Numbered from the stretch's first letter, positions 48,591 through 62,587 are shown. The stretch: 64,000 nucleotides of DNA from Erythrobasidium yunnanense (GCA_001600175.1 BCJC01000002.1:1455861-1519860); one strand, 5' to 3'. The notes: generated from the letters alone by a model not told the origin. Translations and numbers: made by a program.

Positions 48591-49590
48591 CTATGTGACT
48601 GTCATCTTCAGACGGTCTCCTTCCACCCACTCGAAGCTAACGCTATCAAGATTGTCTACTAAATAATGTGCACCTAGATGCTCCAGCTCCTCTCGCTTAT
48701 GGCTTGTGCATAATGCAAGTACGATAGACCCTGCAGCGAGGCCTGACTTGATGCCAGATGGGGCATCCTCAACTACAAGACAGCGCTCTGGAGCGGCTGA
48801 CAGGACTTTTGCGCCCAGGAGGTATGGATCTGGGTGAGGTTTGCCCTTTTCAACATCCTCTGCTGTTATGAAGTGAGAGGGCGGGGTGATTCCAGCTGTC
48901 TTGAGGGCGTTGGAAGCGTAGACGCGCGTAGCTAGACAAGGCCTTGTTAAGATGGCATGATGCCCTCACATATAAGCAGACTTACCACTGGTGCATATCG
49001 CGTGGTGCTGCTCAGCTTTGGGAGAGCTTGTGATTTCTGCCAGCACGCGTTCAGTACCTGGTAGAACGATGAGGCCGGTTTTGCCTTCTGCAATGAGCTC
49101 CTGCGCGGCTGTGGATGCGCACGTCAGGTGTGAAGTATAGCAAAGATGTCAACTAGCATACTGGTCACGATGCTAGCTTCGAAGGCGTATGTCTTCTCGG
49201 CTATCTCTTCCTGTGAGCGGTAGGATCAGCTCTAGCACGTTTCAAGACAACGGCCGACATACAGGAGAAGCATTGGGAAGCAATCTTCGCATGTTCTCGA
49301 TGGTCCGTACGCCCTGGAATAACGAGGTTGAATGGTCGGAGTTTGAGCTGAACATCTATAGACTTGCATGTGGGATGCGCGTAGGTGGGAGGCCATTCGC
49401 CTTGCAGAATGATTCGTATGCGCGATCTACAGCAGGAGTGCTTTCGATAAGAGTACCTATTCGAGCCAGAATAGTGGACAAACAGAGTAAGATTTTTTGT
49501 CGGAGGGAGTAAGGCATCGGAGAGAAGTGTGCATCATGTACCATCCATATCGAAGAGGACTGCATCGACGATGACTTCGTTTGACGGCAT
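48591..49590 (-). CDS. HAD-superfamily sugar phosphatase (DOG/GPP type)
   Basis: Six exons (complement): 49542-49590, 49368-49456, 49263-49313, 49162-49210, 48986-49108, 48591-48931; 233 aa. Motif I is DMDGTL (from residue 14, with both catalytic Asp), motif II the Thr/Ser in HHAICTS, motif III Lys in EKGKPHPDPYLLGA, and motif IV CLVVEDAPSGIKSG. The HGVRTIENMRRLLP segment is the cap-domain signature of 2-deoxyglucose-6-phosphate and glycerol-3-phosphate phosphatases, so a small sugar or polyol phosphate is the likely substrate. The second intron (49314-49367) has a GC donor (GCAAGT); only this GC-AG splice gives PHGVRTI in frame. It converges on ATG6, with 103 bp between stop codons. Confidence 0.9.
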
Positions 49591-49884
49591 GATGAGCTGA
49601 ACTTTCGTTTGATGTTAGGGGAAGAGACGAGCTTTCAGAGCGCGAGAAACGGCTTTCATTGGTTGACTGCTCATGTTGGCGATGTTGGCATCTGTAATTG
49701 CTCTACATCGCATGTGCGAATGTCGAGGAAGAAGCAATATACATCTTCGATACAGCTCAATACCCGAGTGCCGGCGACCGAAAAGCTTTGGCTTATACCA
49801 TCTTGAAAGCTGGCCATTATCTGATCAATAAGAACATTACTCCTGGCGTACGATATGCCTGCGATGCTTCCCAGCCTGTCGGGC

Positions 49885-50955
49885 ATGACGGCCAGCCTGA
49901 ACGGTGCTGGGCTCTTGCATATCGCCTTCAACACGCCAAAGACGCTCAACTCGTTTGATGCTCAGCGATGTACGTCCTCCCAGTGGCCTTGATAGCTTGG
50001 AAAGCTGATGTAATTGTTACAGACGAAGTGAGTTCTTCCAAGAAGATGCCGGCTTGATGCTGAAGAAGCTGCTCAGGACCTACTGGCCTGCTTGCGTTAC
50101 GCAGAGAAGGAAGAAACAGTCAAGGTCGTACTACTGTGAGTCGCGAGCTGGAACAATGCATCGACAGGTCATTGACGGGACCCGGCAGCACATCTACCGG
50201 AAAGTACTTTAGTTCTGGCGCTGCATTGGCTCAGGGCACCATAGACGCTATATCCAAAGGCGAAAAGCCATCTATGGATACAAGCGGTGCTAGGTAGGCG
50301 GCCTTAGAGCCTTTCAGTATAAGGCTTGATCGGGGCTGACCCATTCCGCCCTGCAGACGCTACATAGACGCGCTTATAGACTTCCCAAAGCTGCTGATCA
50401 CCATCGTACAGGGTGATTGTCTTCCTGCCCTGTTGCGCTTCTCCAGCTGATCTCGTAATGATATCTTCAGGCCCAGCGTACGGTATCGCTGTCACCATGC
50501 TCCCTTACTTTGATCTCGTATACGCTACTCCCGAAGCTACGTTCACTGCCCCCTTCTCCCGTATAGCTATCTCGCTCGAAGGGTGTTCCTCCGTTCTCTT
50601 CCCTGCTTTCTTCGGACACGCTTTGAGCACGCGTCTGCTGCTCCTGTCGGACACTGTGACGATTGAAGAGATTACAAAGAGTGGGTTCATAGCAGAGGTA
50701 CTGCCAAGGGATACAGCAGAGGGGACAGTCGTAAAGAAGATCGAGTTTTGGCTGTCTGATCTGGCATATCGGTCGGTCCTGGCTTCTCGGCGCCTTGTGC
50801 GCAATCCAAAGTTGAAGAAGATGCTCCATGATGTGAACAATGCAGAGATGGAAGTGCTTGCAGAGAGGCGCGGGTCAGAGGATCATCGGGAAGCGCTGCT
50901 ACGTTTCCAGGCGCGTAAGAAGGCGAAGAAGGGTGCTGGAAGTGCAAAGTTGTAA
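49885..50955 (+). CDS. ECI1: peroxisomal enoyl-CoA hydratase/isomerase (ECI1-like)
   Basis: Five exons: 49885-49969, 50069-50135, 50189-50293, 50357-50412, 50471-50955; 265 aa. Crotonase-fold motifs are HIAFNTPKTLNSFD at the N-terminus, TSTGKYFSSGAALAQG (first oxyanion-hole segment), LITIVQGPAYGIAVTMLPYF (second) and EATFTAPFSRIAISLEGCSS. The divergent second half and the absence of a second catalytic Glu resemble delta3-delta2-enoyl-CoA isomerases, used for beta-oxidation of unsaturated fatty acids. The C-terminus is Lys-rich and ends SAKL, a PTS1 peroxisomal signal. Intron 1 (49970-50068) is uncertain: a good acceptor at 50032 followed by a good donor suggests a 5-nt micro-exon, but phase forbids it, so a single 99-nt intron is drawn. 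An ATG at 49864 would add seven residues. Confidence 0.88.
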
Positions 50956-51000
50956 GCTATATTGCACCTGTTCGATTTGTTTAGCACTACGTACCGCTTT

Positions 51001-51303
51001 TCATACGCCCATTCTTTGGTCACGCGTAAGACCTTCTCGATGCGCTCTAGCCTGAGCTTCGCCCTGCACCAGGCTGTCATCTGCCGCAGCAGTATTTGCT
51101 CTACCTTTTCCCTTGCCTTTGCTACTGCCTGCCTTCTGCTTTCCCTTGCCTTTTCCCTGGCTCGTCCCTTCGTCCGCCATGACTGCGTCTTTGGCTGCTG
51201 CTTCTGCCTCGTCCGTCGCTGCTCTTTTCGCAGCAAGAAATGCTTCGAGCTCGTTTGCGTCGGTCTGGCGTACTGGAATGAACGATGGCGCTCGTCGAAT
51301 CAT
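51001..51303 (-). CDS. small Gly/Lys/Ala-rich hypothetical protein
   Basis: A single frame of about 100 aa from MIRRAPSFIPVRQTDANELE to the end, with an upstream in-frame ATG at 51351. The N-terminal half is predicted helical and Ala/Glu-rich; the C-terminal half has repeated GKGKGK-type basic runs and ends DQRMGV. It converges on the ECI1-like gene with 45 bp between stops. I do not recognise it. Because the opposite strand and other frames are also open here through base composition, it may not be a gene. Confidence 0.35.
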   Translation of the reverse strand: MIRRAPSFIPVRQTDANELEAFLAAKRAATDEAEAAAKDAVMADEGTSQGKGKGKQKAGSSKGKGKGRANTAAADDSLVQGEAQARAHREGLTRDQRMGV

Positions 51304-51442
51304 CGTCTTATCGTCGATAAATGAATCAGCTTGAAAGCACAAGGAAAACACGCGGTTTCAGAGTCATGAACCGTCTGCATCATGGCTCAGCTTTCTACCA
51401 ATTTGATAGCTTCTCCTTGTCTCTACTAACGCTGAACATCCC

Positions 51443-52796
51443 ATGCCTTCTTCGTCTCCACCCCGTCAGCGCATCCGCGAGCTCTTCCCAAACCTCTCCT
51501 TCGGTCATTTCCCTACAGGTCCCCTCAACTCGCTGACAGATGTGCCAGGAGTACTCGCACATACCAAGAGCATCATTCTACCCAAGACGGACGAGCACCA
51601 TGAAGTGAACACGGGCGTCACTACCATTCTTCCTCGAAAAAACTGGTTCAAGCAGGGATGTTTCGCTGCCATACATCGCTTCAATGGAAGTGGTGAGATG
51701 ACTGGAAGTCATTGGATAGAGGAATCAGGCTTGCTCAACAGCCCTATTATCATTACGAACTCTTTCGGCGTCGGAGCATGCTATAACGGCGTATATGAGT
51801 ATGCTCGCAAGCATTACAAAGACGAAAATGGCATATGCGACTGGTTCCTTACGCCTGTCATCGCCGAGACTTTCGATGGATGGCTGAGCGATATCGGTGC
51901 AATGGCTGTCAAGAGTTCGGATGTTGTGGAAGGAATGGAGAGTGCGACCAGCGACCCTGTTCCCGAGGGATGTACGGGGTGAGCACATATACACCCGTTA
52001 TCTCGCATGGAAGGAGCTGACTCATGAGTGCAGCGGCGGCACCGGCATGATCACTATGGGTCACAAAGCAGGGACGGGAACAGCAAGTCGCGTCATCGCC
52101 TCAGAGAAGATCGGAAAAGATGGTCAAAAAGACAAGGTCGACTACACGCTAGCCGTACTCGTTCAGAGCAACTTCGGCGGCAAGCGATTCTTGACAGTGA
52201 AAGGCGTACCTGTTGGTCAAATCCTCATTGACGAAGAAGCCAAGCAAGAGAAGGAGGAGACGCAGTCGAACCAGCCTGAGAAAGATCCGGAAGGCAGCAT
52301 CATCGTCATTATCGCTACGGATGCTCCTCTTATTCCGATCCAACTGAAAAGGCTTGCTCAGCGAGCTACAGTGGGCATATCAAGAAGTATGTCTCCCTCT
52401 CTTTTACTACACGCCCGCTATAATTCAGCTGAACGATTTCCTCCCACAGCTGGAGGATGGGGAAGCAACTATTCTGGCGACATTTTCCTGGCTTTCTCGA
52501 CTGCTCATCACATACCTCGAGAAAATACACAAAGCTGGACACCCTCTGTTCCTGCGCCTATAGAAGTTCTTGATACAGAAAGCATAAACCCGCTGTTTGA
52601 GGCTGCTTTCGAGGCCGTCGAAGAGGCGATATGTAAGCGCGACAGTAGAAGTCGATACGAGATCAGGCTAATCTGTACGATCTTAGATAATGCTATATGT
52701 ATGGCGACTGACACGAAGGGTCCGTGCGGAAGAGAGGTCAAAGCGATCGACCTCGGAAAGCTACAAAGTATAGTCAACCGGCATGTATATCAGTAA
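51443..52796 (+). CDS. DmpA-family (peptidase P1/S58) N-terminal-nucleophile aminopeptidase
   Basis: Four exons: 51443-51978, 52034-52386, 52450-52632, 52687-52796; 393 aa. Conserved blocks of the DmpA/BapA family appear in order: [84 protein letters not shown], and [20 protein letters not shown]. In the last of these the Gly-Ser bond is the expected autoprocessing site and the Ser becomes the nucleophile of the C-terminal subunit. [19 protein letters not shown] and AVEEAIYNAICMAT follow. Bacterial members release N-terminal D-amino, L-amino or beta-amino acids from peptides; fungal substrates are unclear. No signal peptide is present, so it should be cytosolic. Confidence 0.9.
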
Positions 52797-52910
52797 ACGA
52801 TACATATTGCCTTCATATCCATCTCCAGCTTACAGTATCATGGTGCTGAAGAATCACTTACCAAAGCTTTCCCTCTTTCCTTCTTACCAACTGACCTCGT
52901 CAATGCTGAG

Positions 52911-54142
52911 TCCCCTCATACTCGGACCTCTCCAAGGGACGAGCCCAAAACTCCTACCTGGGCATTGGAGCTGTAAGATTCGCATCCCGCAAGTCCCTGA
53001 AGCTGTTCTATGCTATACGAAAAGGCCATAAGACGGGCATTTACCAAGAGCCATGGAACGTGGTGCAGCCGTATGTGGACGGTGAGCTACTCCGTTCCAA
53101 GGCGTCCAACGGAGACGCTTATAACTATGTCGTGTCGTAGGCTTCCCGAAGGCGGAGTTCAGGGGGGTTGATACAATGTTAGACCAGCCTCACTCTCCTC
53201 GTACCAATCTGACCCAGCTGAGACGCTGCTACAGCGAAGCCGCCAAGGCGTTTATGGCGTATAAGCTATATACTCGTGAGCTTCTGCCTTTATCGCCAGA
53301 AGAAAGGACTGAAGCAAAATGCATCTGTAGCGCACGTGTCAGATGAGGATAAGGATGTCGTATACATCGATGGATCGTGAGGATGAGCTTGAAACAGGCT
53401 CGCTTCACTCTGAAGACGTGTGTATAGCTGGCTAGGCACTCTTCGTACGGCCGGGATTGGCGTACACTGGGTTGGCTTGGAGGGAGCTTGGTGCGCCTGC
53501 GTTGACAAATGCGAAGACAAGGGCTGACGATTTGCTCACAGCGATTTATCCGAAAGACTCCCGGGAGATGCCTCTTCAAGCTCGACCGATTCCAAACAAA
53601 CCAATAATAAAGCAGAATTATATGTAAGACAGTATGCAGAGCGACACGTTGACTACTTGACAAGTTTGTACAGGCCCTAATCAGAGCCTTAGAAAGCCAT
53701 GCTGATCCCAGACGCGAATTGCATATACACTCCGATAGCCAATACGCTCTGCACAGTAGGTTATACATATACAAGACCGGAACTAAAGCACAGTGCAAAT
53801 GCTGAGATTCTTTGCCTCACTAAGGCGTTGGTGAACTATGGTCCAGGATGGCCGGATCCGGATTTGCTGGGTACCAGAACGAGAACTTGATACGCTTAGC
53901 GAAGCACCCGATAGATCATCATCCTGGTCATGTTGAAGTAAGTCGAAGATCATCCAAAGATGATTCGCTTGCCTGACACATTATACGCCCTCCAGTTGTG
54001 CAAAGTCACAGCTCATGCTGGCGACGATAGCAACTACATGGCTGACAAACTTGCAAAAGAGGGTGCAAGGCTTGAAGACGTCAGCGCACGCGACTTTAGT
54101 AAGGATCTGGCAGCACTGCAGGCCGTGACACGGAGGGCTTAA
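52911..54142 (+). CDS. RNH1: ribonuclease H1 with N-terminal hybrid-binding domain; 5' end unresolved
   Basis: Exons: 52911-53081 (start not found), 53141-53275, 53331-53376, 53428-53490, 53542-53623, 53674-53755, 53825-53937, 53996-54142. The first exon gives LKLFYAIRKGHKTGIY, and the next GFPKAEFRGV, together the RNA:DNA hybrid-binding domain of eukaryotic RNase H1. The catalytic domain follows: DVVYIDGS (first catalytic Asp), TAGIGVHW, QTNNKAELY (Glu), LHIHSDSQYALHS (Asp) and VTAHAGDDSNYMADKLAKEG (His and final Asp). All four carboxylates and the His are present, so the enzyme looks active. It removes RNA from R-loops and hybrids. The frame is closed by TGA at 52907 upstream, so the start codon must lie in an earlier exon; I could not place it. 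Confidence 0.85.
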
Positions 54143-54363
54143 TTAACACAAGCAGCCGGTCCGTTAGTGGAAACAGAGGAGACCAAGAAGCAGAAGGGAA
54201 GGAAGAAGCGTTTAGAGCCTTGAGGAATGACACCCCTTGCGCATCCTATTTGGCCCGGTTAGATCGCGGTGCTGATCGGTACAGCAGCGTTTGTGCTGGC
54301 GTCAGGGTCAGAGACTAGCTGTATTGCTGCGTTGTGTTGTTCGTGTTGCTTCTTCCCGCTATC

Positions 54364-56023
54364 ATGTCACGATTGATAACTTTTGAAGAGGGTACGGCCT
54401 CGAGTCCCTGACCACGTGCACAATCATAGCGTGCTGATAATAGGATTCAGTCGAGAAGCACAAGAGTCCTGAAAGTTGTTGGGTCGTTCTACATGGCATC
54501 GTCTGGGACGTTACTGGCTTTCTTGCGAGTCATCCTGGAGGTCGGGGCACCATCCTTAAATATGGCGGCCAGGACGTGACTAGGCAGTATAATGTGAGCT
54601 TCTCTTCGAAGCCAGCGGCAGCTTAAGCTTATGGGCACGTCTTGTAGCCTGTGCATCCAACTGGTTCGCTTGAGAAGTCTCTTTCGGCGAAGGATCAAGT
54701 TGGAAGGATTGACGAGACAAGCAGGATCGTTGCCAGCCACGATGATGATCCTCCCTCGACAACACCCGTAGATGTCGATGACTGTCTCAATATGGACGAC
54801 ATGGAGCGTGCCGCAATGTCGAGAATGACAAAGACAGCCAAAGCTTACTATTGGAGCGCAACAGACGACATGCACTCCAAGACTCTCAACAATACAGTCT
54901 ATAAATCTATCCTGCTTCGGCCAAGGATCTTTCTCGATGTCACCCGCTGCGACACTTCAACCCGTATCTTGGGGTATCCCGTAAAGGTACCATTTTTCAT
55001 CTCGCCAGCTGCTAGGGCTCGACTCGGTCATCCAGATGGAGAGAAAGGTATAGCGAAGGCGTGCGCTGCATGGGGGGTGTGCCAAATCATCAGCAACAAC
55101 GCTTCGATGACCCCTGAGGCAATCTGTGAGAACGCTGCACCTGGCCAGATCTTCGGATGGCAGCTATACATCAAGAATGTGAGGAAATCCAGCGAGGACA
55201 TGCTCGCCAGGATCCACAAAATCCCAAGCATAAAGTTCATCGTTTTGACTCTTGATGCGCCGGTATCTGGCAAGGTGAGTGGGCCTTGGTGTGTATTTCT
55301 CGATCCTTTTACCAATTCTGCTGCGGATAGCGAGAGTTAGATGAGCGAGAAGGCTTGTTCAGCGGAGCCAAAGTTCCAGTCAACAGATCTCTCCAAGGCG
55401 ATAGTCCCAGTAGGACAGCTCCCAAAGCAAGTGCGGCTAGTGCTCCAGCTGCGAAGGAAGACAAGGCTGTCCCAATCGACACTGCAGGAGACTTGACCTG
55501 GGAGAACACTCTTCCATGGCTGGCCCAGCATACCAATCTACCCATCGTTCTGAAAGGCATTCAGACACATGAGGACGCATATCTTGCATCTCTGCATCCC
55601 CAAATCAAAGGAATACTCCTCTCGAACCATGGCGGACGGGCACTAGACACGGCACCGCCATCGATACACACTCTGCTTGAGATCCGGAAGTATTGCCCAG
55701 AGGTCTTCTCTAAGCTCGAGGTATGGGTAGACGGTGGGATCAAGAGAGGTACGGACATCGTCAAAGCGCTCGCTCTAGGCGCGAAGATGGTCGGGATGGG
55801 TCGAAATGCATTATACGGCCTAGGGGCTGGCGGTCAAGCTGGCGTGGAGAGGGTCTTCGAAATTCTGAAGGCCGAGGTAGAGACGGCTATGCGTCTTCTT
55901 GGTGTCGAGACAGTAGCGGAATTGGGTCGGCAGCATGTCAATGCTCGAGCAGTTGAGCACGACATTTGGGATGGCGGACGAGGGGTAGACGACTTCAAGC
56001 CCACTTTGAAAGCGAGGTTGTAG
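54364..56023 (+). CDS. CYB2: cytochrome b2-type FMN-dependent 2-hydroxyacid (L-lactate) dehydrogenase, copy 1
   Basis: Four exons: 54364-54391, 54451-54593, 54648-55274, 55331-56023; 496 aa. It begins [20 protein letters not shown], directly with a cytochrome b5-type heme domain ([19 protein letters not shown], the HPGG axial His). A linker leads to the FMN TIM barrel: [102 protein letters not shown] (catalytic His in SNHGGR), [20 protein letters not shown]. There is no mitochondrial presequence, unlike yeast Cyb2. The protein ends KARL, a PTS1-like tripeptide, so peroxisomal location is likely. The substrate may be L-lactate or another 2-hydroxy acid. It is the tandem paralogue of the next gene with identical intron positions. 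Confidence 0.92.
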
Positions 56024-56169
56024 ATGTGAAAGCTGCTCAAGGACCGACGAGTCTTCGGTGCCACTCTCGGCTAGTCGCGGTCCTTTACAGATAATCTTGC
56101 AAAGACCAGCGCTTTTCTTGTCTGCACAAGCCCAAGCCAGCCTCGGACTCCTTGCATATGCAATAGCAG

Positions 56170-57847
56170 ATGTCGCGCGTAATATCCCTAGCTGAAGGTG
56201 AGAACAAGGTCGTTTTGGTACGGCAGAATGACAGGCCGCGCTGACCATGCTGTTTCGTAGTCGAGCAGCATCGCACTGCTGACAGCTGCTGGGTCGTCCT
56301 ATATGGCGATGTCTGGGACGTAACTCGCTTCCTTCCAGAGCATCCAGGCGGGTCCAACATCATCTTCAAGCTTGCTGGTCAAGATGCAACCGAGCAGTAT
56401 GATGTGCGTCCGGCGACTCTATCACTGCAATTAGCGGCTTACGTCTTGTGAAGCCCATCCACCCTCCTGGAACATTGCAAAGCTCACTTCCGCCAGAATG
56501 CAAGCTGGGGAGAATAGAAGACGTGCCTAAATCCATCACTGCTGCAAGCCCAACCTCTGAGCCTGCAAAGGAAGAGATCGACCTGGAAGACTGTCTGAAT
56601 ATGGATGATATCGAGCAAGCCGCTGTCCGGCGAATGAATCGCAGGGCGACAGCATACTACATGAGCGCATCAGACGACCTTGTGTCGAAAGCCCTCAACA
56701 ATGCAGTCTACAAGTCTATCCTCCTGAGACCAAGAGTCTTCTTCGATACCACGCTGTGCGACACGTCTAGCACTATCCTTGGCCATAGAGTCTCAGTCCC
56801 ATTCTTTGTTTCGCCAGCTGCTCAAGCTCGGTTAGGCCATCCAGATGGAGAACATGGTATAGCGAAAGCTTGTGCAAACTGGGGAGCTTGCCAGATTATC
56901 AGCAATAATGCGTCCCAAACGCCAGAGCAGATCTGCGAGAATGCGCAGCCAGGCCAGATCTTCGGTTGGCAGCTGTATGTTCAGAACGTAAGGAAGAAGA
57001 GCGAGGACATGCTCGCCCGGATACGAAAGATTCCGAGCATCAAGTTCATCGTGCTGACTCTGGATGCACCTGTTCCGGGCAAGGTAAGCATCGCTGGGCA
57101 CGGCATCATGCCTATACGCTGAAACTTCCGTGAACACAGAGGGAGATGGACGAACGCGAAGGCCGGAACATCGGCGCGAAATTGCCAGTGTCGAGCTCCG
57201 TGCAAAGCGGCAGCTCCAGCAAGACTTCCCCTCAAGCGGATGCAGCGAGCGCCCAGAAACCGAAAGCGAGAGGCGGAGGTGTCGGGCAGGCGATGTTTGC
57301 GGGTACCGCGTGCGATCTGACCTGGCAGAACACCCTACCTTGGCTCGCACAGCATACGGATCTTCCGATCGTTCTAAAAGGCATCCAGACGCATGAGGAT
57401 GCATATCTCGCTACTCTGCATCCTCAGCTCAAGGGAATCATACTTTCGAATCATGGTGGTCGAGCAATGGACACCGCATCACCGTCCGTCCACACCCTGC
57501 TTGAGATCAGGAAGTTTTGCCCGGAAGTGTTCTCCAAGCTGGAAGTCTGGGTCGATGGCGGCATCAAAAGAGGGACAGACATCGTCAAAGCGTTGGCTCT
57601 GGGAGCGACGAACGTTGGACTGGGAAGGAACGTTTTATACGGGCTAGGAGCCGGCGGCCAAGCTGGCGTCGAAAGAGTGTTCGAGATACTCAAGGCCGAG
57701 GTCGAAACAGCCATGCGCCTGCTTGGCGTCGAAACAGTACCGGAATTAGGGCCGAGACACGTAAATGTAAGAGCAGTTGAGCGTGACATCTGGGATGGAG
57801 AAAGCGGGATCGACGATCTGAGGAGGAATCCGAAGGCGAAGCTGTAG
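56170..57847 (+). CDS. CYB2: cytochrome b2-type FMN-dependent 2-hydroxyacid dehydrogenase, copy 2
   Basis: Four exons: 56170-56197, 56261-56403, 56454-57083, 57140-57847; 502 aa. Exons 1 and 2 have exactly the lengths of those in copy 1 (28 and 143 nt) and all three introns fall at the same codons, so the pair arose by tandem duplication. It starts [20 protein letters not shown], keeps the heme-binding EHPGG, then [57 protein letters not shown] and [17 protein letters not shown]. It ends NPKAKL; AKL is a canonical PTS1. The linker between barrel strands (around residue 270-300) and the heme domain have diverged most. Both copies retain all visible catalytic residues and appear functional. Confidence 0.92.
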
Positions 57848-57889
57848 TATTAGCAATATAGTACGGTACAATATGCATCTTCCTGATTA

Positions 57890-59214
57890 TTATGCCTCGC
57901 CAGCGAGCAACCTGTCTATATCTTCCCTTGCACTCATGCTTTTGTGCAGACTCGATGCCATAGGCTCATGTCGCGCCCAGTACGCTTGTACTCGAGGACT
58001 AGCCGTATCTTTGATAGGTGTAGCATTATGTGGTGACATTGTACTGCTACAGAAAGGCGCACAATGCGGCTTAGGCGGTGATCGAGGAGGTGTGCCAGCA
58101 GAAGCAAGCAAAGCGCGATGTAGCGAAGCCGTCGGAGACTCTGTGCTTCCGTACTGGGGTTTGAATGCTCTAGGTGGCGTACCCGAATGCTGCCGCTGCG
58201 AAGGCGGTCTGGGCGATCCATGCGAACCAGCTGATGTGAATTGCGTGCGGGAGGATAGGGATGGAGAGGAGGTAGCGAATGGCGAAGAGCGAGTCTTTGG
58301 AGAGGACTTGTAGACTGTGGCCATAGCTGATGCAGGTCTATATGCCGCAGGCTCAGATGAAGATGAAGAGCTCGACTTGCTGCTTCCGAGAGCTAGAAGA
58401 GGAGCGAGAGAAGGCGCGGTTGCGGGTGATATAATCTCTGGCGCCCATCTGATTTGAAGAAAGGATTTGGATGCTCCGAAAAGTAGAATAACAGGCAGCA
58501 AGCGGTCTGAGATGGCAGAGTCAGCTCTAATTGCTCAAAGGTAAGTTTATGACCACGCTTACCGACGAGCCAATAGAAGACCGTCCGTGACTGAGGATAG
58601 GCAGATATCACCTGCATTGCGAAGAAGCTGGAGAAACAAGCACAATCAGAATCCCTTCCATCTGCAGAGCTGGCTCAGACCGACCTGTAGAGCCGCGAGT
58701 CTGTAATGAGATACCATGCCAGCAGGAGCACTAGATTCGTTCTCATGCTCCTTGCTGCCGCTGCTTTACGAGCTTTGAGTACCATCTCTTTGTTTACGGG
58801 CGGAGGAGGTGCAGCATGAGCAGGACCAGCAGGCTTTCGCGACAAAGTCGTCGCAGGCGTATTTGCAATACTTTGGACAGGCCATGTTGCCGTAGATGGC
58901 GTCTGGCCGGTATACGAGGACAGCGATCCATACGAATTGGCTGTTGATGGTGTCTGGCTCTGGAGAGTCAAGGCAGATAAAGGCGAGGAAGCTGAAGGTA
59001 GAGCTGATGTTGAAGCTGATGGTTGGAACTGTCGCAGAGGTGCTACGCTGCTGCTAGAGACTTGCTTTTCCTGCACTGCTGGACTCGTCGGATTTTGGAA
59101 GGTGACGCTCCTTGAACTCGATGGCTGAACAGCTGGGCTACGCTGAGGAGGTGTGCTTGCAGCTTGACTTAATGTCGCGCCGCCAATAGTGAACGGCCGC
59201 GCAGGTGTCTGCAT
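57890..59214 (-). CDS. probable POM34-type membrane nucleoporin
   Basis: Three exons (complement): 58685-59214, 58563-58627, 57890-58506; 403 aa. The N-terminal 160 residues are Ser/Thr/Pro/Gln-rich and disordered. Two closely spaced hydrophobic segments follow: RTNLVLLLAWYLITDSRLY, and after a short loop (SFFAMQVISAYPQSRTVFYW) LLPVILLFGASKSFLQI. The C-terminal half is Ser/Pro-rich and ends SAREDIDRLLAGEA. A short paired membrane region between disordered tails is the layout of the fungal nuclear-pore membrane protein Pom34, but sequence conservation in that family is low and I assign it from layout only. It converges on CYB2 copy 2 with 42 bp between stops. Confidence 0.55.
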
Positions 59215-59410
59215 GGTGAAAGTCGCCGGCAAGAGTCGAGCAGTGCGCAAGGTACATGTAACATCAAGAGCAATTTGTAAGGTTAGAGCAGTGGATGCTG
59301 GCATTTGATAGGCTGTCATTGCAGCTATCGGTCTATTTCATCTATGTGGTCTGCTAACGACAGATCGTCTATAACGAGTTGCTACTGCAGGTTCGCATGG
59401 TCGAAACAAC

Positions 59411-61992
<2,582 letters not shown>

Positions 61993-62241
61993 ATGAAATT
62001 CTACATCATCGCCCCTGTTCTCGTTCTTGTTCCAGCCATTCCTACCATACAAGCTGGTCCACTAGCCTATGGAATTTGTCAAGCTGGCTGCGCTGCGGTG
62101 GTAACAGCCTGCTACGCGGCAGCAGGCTTCACCTTTGGCGTAGCTCTACCGGTTGCTCCACCCGCTATACTCGCCTGCAATTCAGCTTTCGGTGCCTGCC
62201 AGGCAGCTTGTGTCGCCGCTGGATGCATACCTGGCCTGTGA
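61993..62241 (+). CDS. small secreted cysteine-rich protein
   Basis: 82 aa in one exon. MKFYIIAPVLVLVPAIPTIQA is a clear signal peptide with probable cleavage after IQA. The mature 60 residues begin GPLAYGICQAGCAAVVTACY and contain seven cysteines, regularly spaced Ala/Gly helices (AAAGFTFGVALPVAP) and AFGACQAACVAAGC near the end. I recall similar GPLAYxxCQxxC...AAGFTFG peptides scattered among fungi and other eukaryotes, of unknown role, but could not check. An upstream in-frame ATG at 61864 would mask the signal peptide and is rejected. It could be a secreted effector-like or cell-surface peptide. Confidence 0.75.
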   Translation: MKFYIIAPVLVLVPAIPTIQAGPLAYGICQAGCAAVVTACYAAAGFTFGVALPVAPPAILACNSAFGACQAACVAAGCIPGL

Positions 62242-62587
62242 AGGTAAGGCGCATTGCATATATCCGTCGAATAGTGTGTAATAGCTAACAATGAGACATG
62301 GCGTTCAGTACCTCGCCCCTCTAAATTTCTGGTGCATCGTGTAACAATCGCTGAGCTGGGAGTTGTGTCGGTAAATCCATACGTGACACTCTGCTCTTTG
62401 CATCACACCTCTAAGCGGCACATTGTATTATTCAGGAATGTCAAAAGCTCATGACTTGGGATACAGGCTTAATTGCCCGCGACCGCTGCTACACAACATC
62501 ACTCTTAACTCTTGAACGTATTCTCCCTTGCGCTTCCGAAGAGAACAAACAGTACTGTAGATCTAGCTACAACTGCCTAAATGTAGA
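62242..62587. other. convergent intergenic region
   Basis: 346 bp between the stops of the secreted protein and acylphosphatase. Nothing further is seen. Confidence 0.5.
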
